A stretch of 64,000 nucleotides of DNA, from NCBI GenBank assembly GCA_023548195.1, contig JAJHZJ010000252.1, positions 1,748,895 to 1,812,894 on the forward strand, read 5' to 3'. Below are positions 1-10,605 of the stretch, one piece after another. The position numbers and the translations under genes were made by a program. The DNA is from Bettongia penicillata ogilbyi (lineage: Eukaryota > Chordata > Mammalia > Diprotodontia > Potoroidae). Below the pieces are notes generated by a model that ran no database searches, was not told the origin of the DNA, and saw nothing but the letters and a program-made list of their open reading frames with translations. The stretch's first letter is position 1. Every line of letters starts with the position of its first letter.

Positions 1-47
1 GTCTTCCTGACTCCAAGCCCAGTGGTTCAATCCACTACTCTACCTGT
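1..47 (-). repeat. tRNA-derived SINE fragment cut by the window edge
   Basis: The stretch matches the 5' (tRNA-like) end of the marsupial SINE seen in full at 190-420, read on the reverse strand: gtcttcctgactcca followed by a degraded copy of the segment that ends in the gtagctgcc-type start. The rest lies upstream of the window. Confidence 0.6.
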
Positions 48-189
48 ATTCTTATTATTAGAAGACATTTTAAAGAAAAATAATTTTGAAAGAGCAGAAC
101 TCTAATCAGTGTAATAATAAACCAGAGGAGTGAAGCTACAGTACACTATCCACCTCCTCCAGAGATGTGGTAGACTTAAGAATGTAGCA

Positions 190-420
190 TGTTGTTCATT
201 TTCAGTCATGTCTGACTTTATATTACCTTATTTGGATTTTTCTTGGCAAAGATATTAAAATGTTTTGCCATTTTTTTCTCCAGCTCATTTTACATTTGAG
301 AAAAGTGAGGTAAACAGGGTTAAGTGACTTGCCTAGGGTCACACAGCTAGTAAGTGTCTGAGGCAGGATTTGAACTCAAGTCTTCCTGACTCCAGGCCAG
401 GCACTCCACCTAGCTGCCCT
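190..420 (-). repeat. tRNA-derived marsupial SINE
   Basis: This is a nearly complete SINE on the reverse strand. Read in that direction it begins with the ggcagctaggtgga-type head, has the B-box-like sequence gagttcaaatcctgcc, the tract tagctgtgtgaccctaggc, and a 3' part with gagctggagaaaaa and gccaagaaaaatcc. The same consensus recurs at 33,395, 44,158, 49,122, 55,027 and 57,408. Such elements are transcribed by RNA polymerase III and moved by LINE machinery. Confidence 0.9.
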
Positions 421-524
421 AAAATGTACTTTGGGACATGTTTTTGGATGTTGCCAATGTGGACATCTTTGCTGGACTACGGTCATTATTCTTTGTTGTT
501 GCTGAATGAATGGGGGCAGTAGAA

Positions 525-595
525 GAATGTGTGTGTGTGTTTATTCTTATATACCCATACATACATACATACATATATACATACATACAAATAAA
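525..595 (+). repeat. GT / CATA microsatellite
   Basis: A (GT)n run is followed within about 15 bases by a (CATA)n run. Short open frames on both strands here come from the repeat itself and are not genes. Confidence 0.9.
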
Positions 596-859
596 TGGGA
601 AGAGAGAGAGAGAGGAAGGGGAATGAGGGGGGAGGATGGAAACAAGGACAGGGAGAAAATGAGAATTCGGATGGAGTCAGTACTGGCCATGGTGGTGGGC
701 AAGCCATCCTGCAGCTGCAGCCCCGCTGTCAGGAAGGGCTTTGTTGGTTGGAGGTTATAGTGGGAATTTGCTGTTTCTATGTATGGATTGTTCAAGTTTT
801 GTATTCATAAATGAGAAATAAACTATAATTACAAATTATTTACTCATAAGAAAAGTTCC
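596..859. other. unassigned; left flank of HAL1-A
   Basis: The first part is purine-rich (GA tract at 600-660), followed by ordinary sequence with nothing recognised. The last 9 bases (851-859, aaaagttcc) are the left target-site duplication of HAL1-A. Confidence 0.6.
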
Positions 860-1529
860 GGGGAGAGGAGTCAAGATGGCTGAGTGGAAAGATTCACCTA
901 TGCTAGCTCCAGAACCCACAGCTCATAAATTTCCTGTAAAAAGAACTCCCCACAAATTCTGGAGCAGTGGAACCCACACAGCAACAGAGGGGAGGAGATT
1001 TCCATTCCAGAGAGCCCTGAAAAACCGACCCCAAAGGTCCGTCGCCCATCGGACAGCGGAGCCCAACCCTGCGCTGCCCTGGCCGCGCGGCCCTGAGAGG
1101 AACAGATCCAAGCAGGCTTCAGGGACAGAACCTCCGGTGGCTGCAAAGGTCCCTCCACCCACAGGCGCTACAGGTCAGTGAAAGAGACTTCTGGGCTGGC
1201 TGAGAGGGGAGCAGGGTGTCTCCATAACTCAGGCCCCCTCAGGAGGCAGTGGCAGAGGCAGCAGCGGCTCGGGACTCCCAGAGCCAACAGGACCTCAGAT
1301 CCATTACTGAAGATCTCCGCATAAAGCCCCTGAGGGAACTGAACCTGGGAGGTGGCCCTGCCCCCACCTGAGCACCAGAACTTAAGCTCCCATTGAATAC
1401 CAGCCTCGCCCACCACTGAAATCCCTGAGGCTGGGGAGCAGCATTTGAATCTCAGGCCCCAAGCACTAGCTTTGCGGATCTAGGCAGGGGTGGAGAGGAA
1501 TCTCAGATATCAAGTAACTGGCTGGGGAA

Positions 1530-2632
1530 ATGCCCAGAAAAGGGAAAAAATAAGACCATAGAAGGGTACTTTCTTGGGGAACAGATGTTCTTGCCCTTCA
1601 TTTCTGATGATGAGGAACAATGCTTACCATCAGGGAAAGACATAGAAGTCAAGGCCTCTGTACCCCAAACATCCAAAATAGATATCCAATGGGCTCAGGC
1701 CATGGAAGAGCTCAAAAAGGATTTTGAAAATCAACTTAGACAGGTGGAGGAAAAACTGGGAAGAGAAATGAGAGAGATGCAAGAAAAGTATGAAAAATGG
1801 GTCAATACCTTGGTAAAGGAGACCCAAAAAAATGCTGAAGAAAATAACACCTTGAAAAATAGACTCACTCAATTGGCAAAAGAGGTTCAAAAAGCCAATG
1901 AGAAGAAGAATGCTTTCAAAAGCAGAATTAGCCAAATGGAAAAAGAGGTTCAAAAGCTCACTGAAGAAAAGAGTTCTCTCAAAATTAGAATGGAATAGAT
2001 GGAGGCTAATGACTTTCTGACAAACCAAGAAATCACCAAACAAAACCAAAAGAATGAAAAAATGGAAGAGAATGTGAAATATCTCATGGGAAAAACAACT
2101 GACCTGGAAAATAGATCCAGGAGAGACAATTTAAAACTTATGGGACTACCTGAAAGCCATGATCAAAAAAAGAGACTAGACATCATCTTTCATGAAATTA
2201 TCAAGGAAAACTGCCCTGAGATTCTAGAACCAGAGGGCAAAATAAGTATCCAAGGAATCCACTGATCACCACTTGAAAGAGATCCAAAAAAGAGAAACTC
2301 CTAGGAACATTGTGGCCAAATTCCAGAGTTCCCAGGTCAAGGAGAAAATATTGCAAGCAGCTAGAAAGAAACAATTCCAGTATTGTGGAAATACAATCAG
2401 GATAACACAAGATCTAGCAACTTCTACATTAAGGGATCAAAGGGCCTGGAATAGGATATTCCAGAAGTCAAAGGAACTAGGACTCAAACCAAGAATCACC
2501 TACCCAGCAAAACTGAATATAATACTTCAGGGGAAAATATGGTCTTTAACATAGGGAAAATAGAGGACTTTCAAGCATTCTTGATGAAAAGACCAGAGCT
2601 GAAAAGAAAATTTGACTTTCAAACACAAGAAT
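1530..2632 (+). pseudogene. HAL1-A ORF1 remnant (L1 ORF1p-like RNA-binding protein)
   Basis: The readable frame runs from KNKTIEGYFLGEQ through a long charged coiled coil (heptad-rich, about 1,700-2,000). It continues into an RRM-like block with ENRSRRDNLKLMGLPESHD (about 2,104-2,163) and a C-terminal block from RNIVAKFQSSQVKEKILQAA onwards. This is the domain order of L1 ORF1p, which trimerises by its coiled coil and coats L1 RNA. The ATG at 1,530 is out of frame with KTIEGYF. In-frame stops lie at 1,996-1,998 (TAG, where copy D reads CAG) and 2,263-2,265 (TGA, shared with copies B and D). It cannot encode a complete protein. Confidence 0.88.
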
Positions 2633-2767
2633 GAGAAGAAGCATGAAAAGGTAAACAGCAAAGAGAAGTCATAAGGGACTTCCCAAAGGTGAACTGTTTA
2701 CATTCCTACATGGAAAGACAATATTTTTAACTTAAAACTTTTCAGTATCTGGGTAGTCGGTGGGACC

Positions 2768-2848
2768 ACACACACACATACACACATGCACATGCACACA
2801 CCCACATGTACACACGTGCACACACACATACACACATGCACACACATA
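2768..2848 (+). repeat. CA microsatellite inside HAL1-A 3'UTR
   Basis: An interrupted (CA)n tract contains cacatgca and cacata variants. It sits just after ORF1 between a gtagtcggtggga-type and an agagacagagagcacag-type segment. Copies C, D and E have microsatellites at the same consensus position. Confidence 0.92.
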
Positions 2849-3583
2849 TAGAGACAGAGAGCACAGAGTGAATTGAATAGGATGGGACCATATCTTAAAA
2901 GAAATTAAGGTAAATGGTGAGAGAGAAATGTAGTGGGAGGAGAGAGGATGAAATGGAATGGGGTAAATTATCTCTCATTCAAGAGGCAAGCAGGAGACTT
3001 TTTAGTGGAGAGAAAAAGAGGAGAACTGAGGAAAAAACATGAAGTTTACCCTCATCACATTCGACTAAAGGAAGGAATAAAATGCACACGCATTTTGGTA
3101 TGAAAACCTATCTTACAATACAGGAAAGTGGGGAAGAAGGAGATAAGCAGGGTGGGGGGGATGATGGAAGGGAGGGCAATGGGAAGAGGGAGTGAAGTCA
3201 ACACTCTTGGGGAGGGACAGGATCAAAAGACAGAATAGAAACAATGGGGGGCAGGATAGGATGGAGGGAAATATAGTTAGTCTTACACAACACAGCTATT
3301 ATGGAAGTCATTTGCAAAACTACACAGATATGGCCTATACTGAATTGCCTGCCTTCCCAAAGGGAATGGGTGGGGAGGGAGGGATGGGGAGAAGTTGGAA
3401 CTCAAAGATTTAGGAACAACTGTTTAGTATTGTTGTTGCTACTAGGTAATAAGAAATACAGTTAATGGGGAATAGAAAGTCATCTGGCCCTACAGGAGAA
3501 AAGAGAAGATGGGGAGAAGAGAAGGGAGGGATGACAGAAGAGAGGGCAGATTGGAGATAGGGAAAATTAGATTGTTCGGTGTA

Positions 3584-3616
3584 TTGGGGTGGGGGGAGGG
3601 GAGAAAAGGGGAGAAA
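3584..3616 (+). other. G-rich tract near HAL1-A 3' end
   Basis: Several G runs of three or more (ggggtggggggaggggag and a further gggg) lie about 100 bases before the A-rich end. The equivalent tract is present in HAL1-D at 43,074-43,103 and as C-rich sequence near the 3' ends of the reverse copies. A G-rich polypurine tract in the 3'UTR is a known L1 feature. G-quadruplex formation is an inference. Confidence 0.7.
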
Positions 3617-3720
3617 AATTGGAACCCAAAATTTTGTGAAAATGAATGTAAAAAGTTAAATAAATAAACTTATATCTAAAAAATAAATAAATTTTTTTTG
3701 TTCTATTAAAAAAAAGTTCC

Positions 3721-4500
3721 TCAAAATATTTAATTTAAAAATATTCTCTAGATTAGACTATTAGTCAGAATATATTTAAGTAAAATCTCAGAATTATTCT
3801 GATGACAGTATATACAATTAAATCAGCATCTGCAAAAATCAATTCCCAATAAGAAAATAAAATGAGTTCTACATTTTATTAAAGACTTCTTTCTGCATCT
3901 AATGATATAATCGCATAGTCTTTATTTTTCTTCTTTTTTATAAGACTTGTCATTAAATTTTTTCTGGTATAGAACTACACTTCCATCCCCTTTATTAATC
4001 CTACTTTGATCCTTTAGTTGTTTTTTTAAAATTTACTGCTATATTCTCTTGGTGAAGAATTTAGGATTTTTGTGTATATATTAATTAATGGCATGGGTCT
4101 ACCAAGGCCATTTTTATTTTCTAGTTTTATTTTCTAACTTTGCCTTTTTTTCTCTTTAGGAATCAATGCCATACTGTATTATAGAAAAAGTTAGTTAACA
4201 ATCATGTTTCTCTGTTTTAAAAGTCTATAAGATACAAGTTACATTTTCTTTATCAATTTTATAGAATTTGTTTTTGAATCTTTCTCTACCTGACATCTTC
4301 TTATAGGGCAGTTCTTTAATGGGCAATCCCATTTCTTCTAAAATTGCTGTGTTAGTTTTGGTCTTTTATGTTTTTGTATATGCTGATCCATTGCAAATTT
4401 ATTTACACAGATCTGTATATGGTAATTTCTTGTTCTTTTCTTGATTTCCCTTATCCTTGGGATCAAAATGATGGAGTGATGAGACCTAGACCCCTAAAGG
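3721..4500. other. AT-rich stretch, nothing recognised
   Basis: AT-rich sequence with no open frame of note. The segment at about 4,000-4,490 has the T-rich look of a very old reverse-strand L1 fragment, but no diagnostic block could be placed. Confidence 0.4.
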
Positions 4501-4504
4501 GAAA

Positions 4505-4701
4505 AAAAAATGTCTCTGGAATCAACCCAGTCCCTGAATTTTCCCATACATTCCAGCAGCCCAGATCACTGGCACCTCTGCCCAAGGTATCTGGTCCATC
4601 TCCGACTACTTGAATATACAGACCATTCCTTAATCCCACCTAGATCACTTAATTAGCTTACTTGACATTCCTCTCACTGTGCACCTGGCCCACCCCAGAC
4701 T
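4505..4701 (+). repeat. unclassified repeat X, left part (interrupted by RTE)
   Basis: This segment resembles 43,565-43,750, for example in gaattttcccatacat versus gaatgttcccatataa and in the block ending acttaccacc versus atttactact. Its last 47 bases (4,655-4,701) are repeated at 5,535-5,581 with four differences, all transitions. The RTE insertion at 4,702 splits the repeat. The class is not known to me; an LTR or old SINE is possible. Confidence 0.4.
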
Positions 4702-5534
4702 GGTTGGTTGTTGTCCTTCATCTTCAAAGAGGACCAAAATGACTTCACCATTGTAAAGTGAAATTCCAGTGTGACTGTGGCTGACCAGACCAATACAAGC
4801 TCAGAATGCTCTACCATAGATTGGGCATGGATAGTCCCTAAGAATATTGGGGGTGGATATCCTGAATTTGTACATCCTGTGTTTACTTTGTGGTGTCTCA
4901 ATTCTGCTTTGCTCATAGAGCACAGCACTTTTCCTTATGTGGGCATGTCATGCTGAGTGGTCCTGTGCCAGTGTTTCCCATGTTGCACAGTCAAATCCAA
5001 AGTTCTTCAGAGAGACCTTGAGAGTGTCCTTGTATCGTTTCTTCTGGCCACCATGTGATGCCCCATGCAAGTTCTCCATAAAATAGTCTTTTTGGCAAGC
5101 GTGTATTTTGCATTCTAACAACATGGCCAACCCATCAGAGTTGTGCTCTCTGAAGCATAATTTGAATGCTTGGCAGTTCAGCTCAAGCAAGGACTTCAGT
5201 GCCAGGTGATCCTCAGAATCTTCCTAAGACAGTTCCAAGGGAAGAGATTCAGTTTCCTGCATGGTTCTGGTAGACTGTCCATGTTTCACAAGCATATAAC
5301 AACGAGGTCAGCACAATGGCTCTGTAGACCTTCAATTTAGTAGTCAGTCTAATACCTCTTCTATCCCAAACTTTTCTTTGGAGCCTTTCAAACACTGAGC
5401 TAGCCCTGGCAATGTGTGCATCAAACTCATTGTCAATGTGTACATGCCTGGAAAGTACACTACCAAGGAAAGTGAACTTATCCACAGCATTCAAAACTTC
5501 TCCATTTGTTGTAACCGATGGTTCCCCGTATGGA
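4702..5534 (-). mobile_element. 5'-truncated RTE (BovB-like) LINE fragment
   Basis: The reverse strand encodes the C-terminal part of an RTE-type reverse transcriptase. One block reads FTFLGSVLSRHVHIDNEFD, then KLKVYRAIVLTSLLYACETW (about 5,270-5,500). A second block around 4,950-5,180 reads LHGASHGGQKKRYKDTLKVS. The frames are separated by stops and shifts, so it is dead. The 3' end at 4,702 shows the short aac-type tail typical of RTE (on the given strand tggttggttgttgtcc). Direct repeats of 47 bp flank it. RTE elements supply the tails of the SINEs at 39.6, 43.4, 43.9 and 52.9 kb. Confidence 0.85.
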
Positions 5535-5690
5535 AGCTTACTTGACGTTCCTTTCACTATGCATCTGGCCCACCCCAGACTACTTACCACCCTTTTGTAT
5601 AGTCTCATCCTCATTAGGTTTCAGGTTCCCTGAGAACTTCACCGCCTTATTGGCGTTACTTTGCCACTTGACTGGAAGATAGTTTGAGTG
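5535..5690 (+). repeat. unclassified repeat X, right part
   Basis: Positions 5,535-5,581 repeat 4,655-4,701 at 43 of 47 positions. After that the sequence continues as repeat X (acttaccaccc). Read with 4,505-4,701, it restores continuity of the interrupted repeat. Confidence 0.4.
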
Positions 5691-5939
5691 AGTGAATTCA
5701 TTACAGGTGGATGCTGCCCTATACTCTGACTTCATCAATTCCTTTCTCATTTATAATGTTGCTATGTTTGCTATCTTTTAAAAAAATTAAATTTGCTATC
5801 AATTTTGTGTTTTTTTTAAAAAAACTTTTCAATTTATTCATCATTTCAATCATTTTTTATTTTCAGTTGCTTTAGTCTTCCTTATTCCTCCACTAGTTTT
5901 ATCTTCTGGGCTAAAAAAATGCCATCTAGAACAAGACTC

Positions 5940-6365
5940 TTCCTACCTGTTCAGTCTTGTTATATCTTACTCCCCTCCATGTAGTCTTTGATCCAATGAC
6001 ACTGGTCTCCTGGCTCTTCCAAAAATGAGACATCCTATATTTCTGCTCCAGGTATTTTCTCTGGCTGTCCTTCTAGCCTGGAATTCTCTCTCCTCTACTC
6101 TGATTCTCTGACTTCTCTGGCTTCCTTTAAGCCCCAACTAATATCCCACTTTGCACAAGAAGCCTTCCCCTGCTCCTTTGAATGCCAATGCTTTCCCCTG
6201 GTTAGTTTTTTCTTTCTTCCATTTATGCTCTATATGGCTTGTTTTTTATGTATTTGCTTGCATGTTTGCACCATCATTAGACTATAAGCTCTTTGAGGTC
6301 AGGGACTGTCTTTTGTCTCTTTTTGTATCCCCAGTGCTTAGCAAAATGCCTATCACCTTCATATA
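5940..6365 (+). repeat. L2 LINE 3' end
   Basis: The segment matches the 3' coding end and 3'UTR of marsupial L2. Landmarks are acactggtctcctggctcttcc, tcctttaagccccaacta, then ttagactataagctctttga and tatccccagtgcttagc. The same chain of landmarks is found at 30,960-31,535 and in part at 62,220-62,690. The frame is broken. Confidence 0.8.
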
Positions 6366-6537
6366 CTGGCTACTTTTGCTCCTCCTCCTAATGATCCAAA
6401 GGAGAGCAGAAAGTAAGTCATGTGATTCCTCCTTCCCACCAAGTCCTCTTTAGAATTGTTATCTCTTTAAATGCTATTTTGAGTTTTCTTCTTACGCATT
6501 ATATTAGAAGCCAGATAACTGTTGAGGTTTCATAATG

Positions 6538-7443
6538 TGTTGTAGGAGTTGTCTCAAAGAATTCAGAGTCAGATCACCTCTAATCCAAGGAGGGGCATTT
6601 ATTGAGGATTAATGCCCCCTCAGAATCAGCCTAGCTTCCAAGAGAACTTAGTATGACAACATAGGCAAATTTATAGTGTAATAATGTTGACTACACAACA
6701 GAAATGATGAATTTTGGGTTTGTTAAGTGATTAGGTAATAGGGGAGGGATCCCTTCTATGGTTTGGTGGTCATGCTGCCTTCTGATTGGTTAGCTATTGT
6801 GGTCCTGTCAGGTCAAGTTGGATAGTTAAGTATTGTGGTCCTGTCTTGGGCTAAATGGATGATGTGATTGTTCAAAATATGTGAATTGTATCTGGGAGGA
6901 ATGGTTAGCTAGACCAAGTGACTATATTGAGTCTGAGGGCCTGAGGGGTGGTTGAAGCCAGATTATGTGGTTAAATCAGGCATGCCTGCTGTTCAGTGGG
7001 ACCCATAAGGTAGTTAGAATTTAGGGGTTGGGAGCAACTTGATTAGGATTCCATCATAACTGTCTAAGCTGTGCCTGTGTTACTTACTTGGATTCACTCA
7101 AGGAGATTAGAAAGGAAAGAACGGAAGGAGAGTTTGTTCATTGTTCAGTTATGGAGAGTTTGTTAATACAAGTTGAAGCTTCCAGGGAACCCTACACATT
7201 TCAAAGAGATGACAGTCTAGGAATTAGAGAGGAGGAAAAAAAAAGAGGGATGCTCAGGACCATGTACTCTTGGTAAACATAAACTAGTAGTCCCAGAGGT
7301 GGATAAGTTAACAGCCATTTATATTTTTTCCTTTCCTTAGTAATAGCAGCATAATCTGTGGTGAACCTGAAAAGCAATCCATCCTTTTATGGAGGGAGGG
7401 GGACCAAATTGCTGGGAAAGAAGAGCAAAACGACACCTCTACA
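6538..7443 (-). mobile_element. solo LTR of an endogenous retrovirus (LTR-1)
   Basis: Read on the reverse strand it begins TGTAGAGG and ends CCTACAACA. A TATA-like ctataaatt lies at about 6,670 and an AATAAA signal at about 6,598, in the order expected for U3-R-U5. A 4-bp repeat, aatg, sits just outside both ends (6,534-6,537 and 7,444-7,447), compatible with retroviral integration. tattgtggtcctgtc occurs twice (about 6,793 and 6,834) in U3. No internal viral genes adjoin it. Ends were chosen from the TG/CA and aatg match; the short duplication could be chance. Confidence 0.6.
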
Positions 7444-7447
7444 AATG

Positions 7448-8397
7448 CAAAAGGGTTTCAATTCTCCCTTACACATCCTCAGTTAAGCCCCTTAAGCTAT
7501 GGAGGGATTGACAATTTGGGCTGGTCTGTTCACCAGCACCACCTGGTGGGGCATACTAGTTATATTGCATGAAGTTCTACAATTTCCCTGTTTCTGAAGA
7601 CAGCACTACCATCATTCTAGTCACCTTGGTTTTCTCTGTACCTGTTTTCCCACCCATTTAGCGACATGAGAGAATGGAAAATAGTTAGAGTTGGAAAACC
7701 GGAACTCTCAGCATCCCAGAATCATCTCTGAGTTATTAGATAAATAAGAATTATTAATTTTGTATTATTAATTTAGCCTTGAGAAGCATAAATTTGGAAG
7801 GTGTATTGAATGCTTACAATAAGTATGGTGAAGTCTCTGATAGAAAGAATCAAATCTTTGTCCAGAAAAGGAGTCCACTAAAAAGACTATGATTAACAGC
7901 ACTAGTTAGCTGAGGTCAACCTGCCCTTTGTTCTAAAGAACTTAGAATTGAGAATCTCCTGCAAGGGAGAGAGTAAAACTCATCAACCAAGATTGTGGGA
8001 GAGCCAGGCAGTTGAGGATGGTCTCAGGGATTTTTCTTTCTGCTACTCAAGGGTTTTATTTTTTTACTTTTCTAAACAAAACAATACTAAGTGTAAATGA
8101 CTGTCTTCCCCAATGAAATGTAAAAGAAAAACAGAACAGATTAAAAAGCAGTTACAGAATAGGGCAAAAATGCAACTTATAGGAAGCATACTTAACTCAG
8201 AAAGATATAAATTACCCCAGTAATTATGTAGGCTTCTTTAATTTGGGCTTCCTTTTATGAAAAACAGGAAAATTTCTTTGAGATTACCTGCCATACTTCC
8301 TTTCCTCTTTTTTCTTTTCTTTCTATTTTTCTGAAATGCTCCATGATTTTGCCAATATGATGTTATGAAGTATCTCATTTTTGAAAAAAATATTTCT
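7448..8397. other. unassigned stretch
   Basis: No repeat or gene could be placed. A pyrimidine run (cctcttttttcttttctttct) lies near 8,300. Confidence 0.4.
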
Positions 8398-10440
8398 TGA
8401 AGCAGAATCAAGATGATAGGGTAGTAGGAAGAAGCATAGCTAAGCTCCCTAGTACAACTCCTCTACAAAAATAAAGATTGATTCCTGATGGGAAAATCCA
8501 ATAACAAAATCAGTGAGTCATTTTTCCAGTCCAGATGAGCACAGAGAGACAGACGAAATGTTTTCAGACACTATAGATGGGGTCTAGCCAAAATTATGGT
8601 GCCAAGCCTTTCAAGACAGAAATTGAAAGAACAAGACTATGGACCTGGGCAAAAAGAGATCCCAGACCCACACAGGAAGATTAAAATCTTGTGCAGGATG
8701 CAGAAACAGGTGCCAACTCATAACTGTGTTATTCACTACCCAGTTCCAGGTCCAGATACAAACCAGATTAATGAGGGGACCTGTGCCCAAGATGGAGTTT
8801 GTTGAATGCGACTGACTATGGGCTGACCTTGCCTGATCCTAAAGCTATGAATTGCTTAACAGAGGTCAAAGTTAGTTAATAGAAAAGAAAACAAAAGCCT
8901 TCACTCTGACCAGATGTTACCACTGCTAAACCTCCCTGGCCTTCTCTATGGACTTTCAGGTGTTATGCAAAACAACTTATGTAATAGCTTCTCAAGGCTG
9001 TGCCTCCTATGAGATTCCCTCCCTGTTGAAATGTATTTAACCCTGTCCTGCTTTTCCCCTCATGGGCAGTCCAGTACTTTGGTGTTGTGTGGTGACCCTA
9101 GATTGCAATCCCCTTGCCTCAATTAAAAGACCCTTTGTTGTTACTACTTTGGGAGTTATCTTTACTCTACATTGACAAGTTGCAAAATCAAGACTAGTCA
9201 TGGACCCTAGGCTGTGAAGTGAGTGAGAAACAAGTCCAGAAGCAAACAAGGCAGCAAGTCCAGAAACAACAGCCATTAATCTCTGACTACAGGAGCTAAG
9301 CAATAACTTAGTTCCAGCCTCTATCCTAGTGTAAAGCCTAGAGCTTAACAAGGGCAGTAATCCAACTTTGCCATGGACTGTCCCTGAGATCCTGGAATAA
9401 TGTAACACCCTATGCTCCAGGAATGCAGTACAAGAACCCAAGAGGACACACCCTTAGCCAAGATATTCACTCGAAAAGTACACAGAGCATGGCCCCAACA
9501 TAAAGTCCAAAGTCAGAAAGTAGACAGAAAAAAATGAGCAAACAAACAAAAGAGTCCTACCATAATGAGCAATTATGATAAAGGAAAAGATGAAAATGAC
9601 TCCAAAATATCAATAAGCAAAACTTCAAAGAAAAACACAGTTTGAGCGTAAGTTCAATGAGACAAGAGATCTTTATATGTTTTTTTCTAAGAAGAGTTAA
9701 AATGATTCTTAAGATCAAATGAGAACACTAAAGGAAAAATGGAGAAAGAAATGAAAGTTATGGAAGAAAGAAATGGGAAGAAAATTAACACTTTGGAACA
9801 AAACTTTGTTCAAAAAAAACTCCCTGAAATTTAGAATGGACCCACTAGAAGCTAATTTATTGCATTAGATAACAAGAAATATTAAAACAAAGAGTCAAAA
9901 AGTAGAAGAAAATTCAAGTAAAACAACAAACCTAAAAAATAGATTGTGGAGGAAAAAAACATAAGAATCATTTCAATCAATCAATGACCAAAAAAAGAGT
10001 GTTGATATAATTTTTCAAGAAATCATAAGACTACCAAGATCTGTTAGAGATAGAGGCCAAAGTGAAAATAGAAAGAATCTATCAATTACCTCCTGAAGGA
10101 CATCTCAAAATGAAAACTCTCAGGAATGTTATGGGAAAATATACCATAGCATTGTGGGAAAATATACTACATTAAAGAAAAAAATACTACAAGAAGCCAG
10201 AAAAAATAATTTAAGTACTGAGGAGATGCAGTCAGGAGCACACAAGATTTAACAGCCATCGCGATAAAAAAAAAATGGAGAGCTGGGAATACAATATTTT
10301 TGAACATAAAGGATGTAGGCTTTCAAAAATAACCTATCCGGCAAAAGTAAGAGTAATTGGATCTTTAATAAAATAGAGAACTTCCAAGCATTTATGATGA
10401 AAAGATCAGAGCTATGTAGAAATTCTAATATATAAACACA
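8398..10440 (+). mobile_element. HAL1-F: old, degraded half-L1 or L1 5' portion
   Basis: The head gaagcagaatcaagatgat resembles the L1/HAL1 start. An ORF1 remnant runs from about 9,540 to 10,430. It includes a charged coiled-coil region, a block KNRLWRKNIRIISI where the RRM has NRxRRxN, and a C-terminal block KKKILQEARKNNLS. Many indels and stops show it is older than copies A-E. The 3'UTR is missing: at about 10,440 it meets a SINE. A solo LTR (8,800-9,177) is inserted in its 5'UTR. It could equally be a truncated ordinary L1. Confidence 0.65.
8800..9177 (+). mobile_element. 378-bp solo LTR with 4-bp target-site duplication (LTR-2)
   Basis: It begins TGTTGAATGCG and ends ctacattgaca, with imperfect inverted ends (TGTTGA / TGTCAA). 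The bases agtt flank both sides (8,796-8,799 and 9,178-9,181). A TATA-like tatttaacc at about 9,033 is followed about 90 bases later by an ATTAAA signal (about 9,122), as expected for U3 and R. It lies in the 5'UTR of HAL1-F, so it is younger than that element. A lone LTR normally arises by recombination between the two LTRs of a provirus. Confidence 0.75.
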
Positions 10441-10605
10441 AAAGTCAAAAGATCTGAGTTCAAATGTGACCTCAGACACTTACTAGTTGTGTGACCCTGG
10501 GCAAGTCACTTAGCCTTGATTTACCTCAATTACCTCATCAGTAAAACAGAGATAAAAGCATCACCTAACAGGGTTGTTGTGAATAAATACTTAGCACAAT
10601 GTCTG
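10440..10605 (+). repeat. MIR-like / tRNA-derived SINE, partial
   Basis: Diagnostic sequences are gatctgagttcaaatgtgacc, tagttgtgtgaccctgggc and, at the 3' side, aacagggttgttgtgaataa. The 5' head is missing at the junction with HAL1-F. Confidence 0.8.

Larger units (their letters stand above)
860..3711 (+). mobile_element. HAL1-A: full-length half-L1 (ORF1-only LINE)
   Basis: The element starts with an L1-type head (ggggagaggagtcaagatgg). It continues with a GC-rich 5'UTR of about 0.67 kb, an ORF1 remnant (about 1,530-2,632), a roughly 1.05-kb 3'UTR with a CA microsatellite and a G-rich tract, and an A-rich tail. No ORF2 sequence is present. The same 5'UTR-ORF1-3'UTR layout occurs in the copies at 14.1, 34.9, 40.3 and 50.9 kb, so this is a family structure and not a private deletion. 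Target-site duplications aaaagttcc flank it at 851-859 and 3,712-3,720. HAL1 elements are known L1 derivatives in mammals, thought to depend on L1 ORF2 protein in trans; family assignment here is by structure only. Confidence 0.88.
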
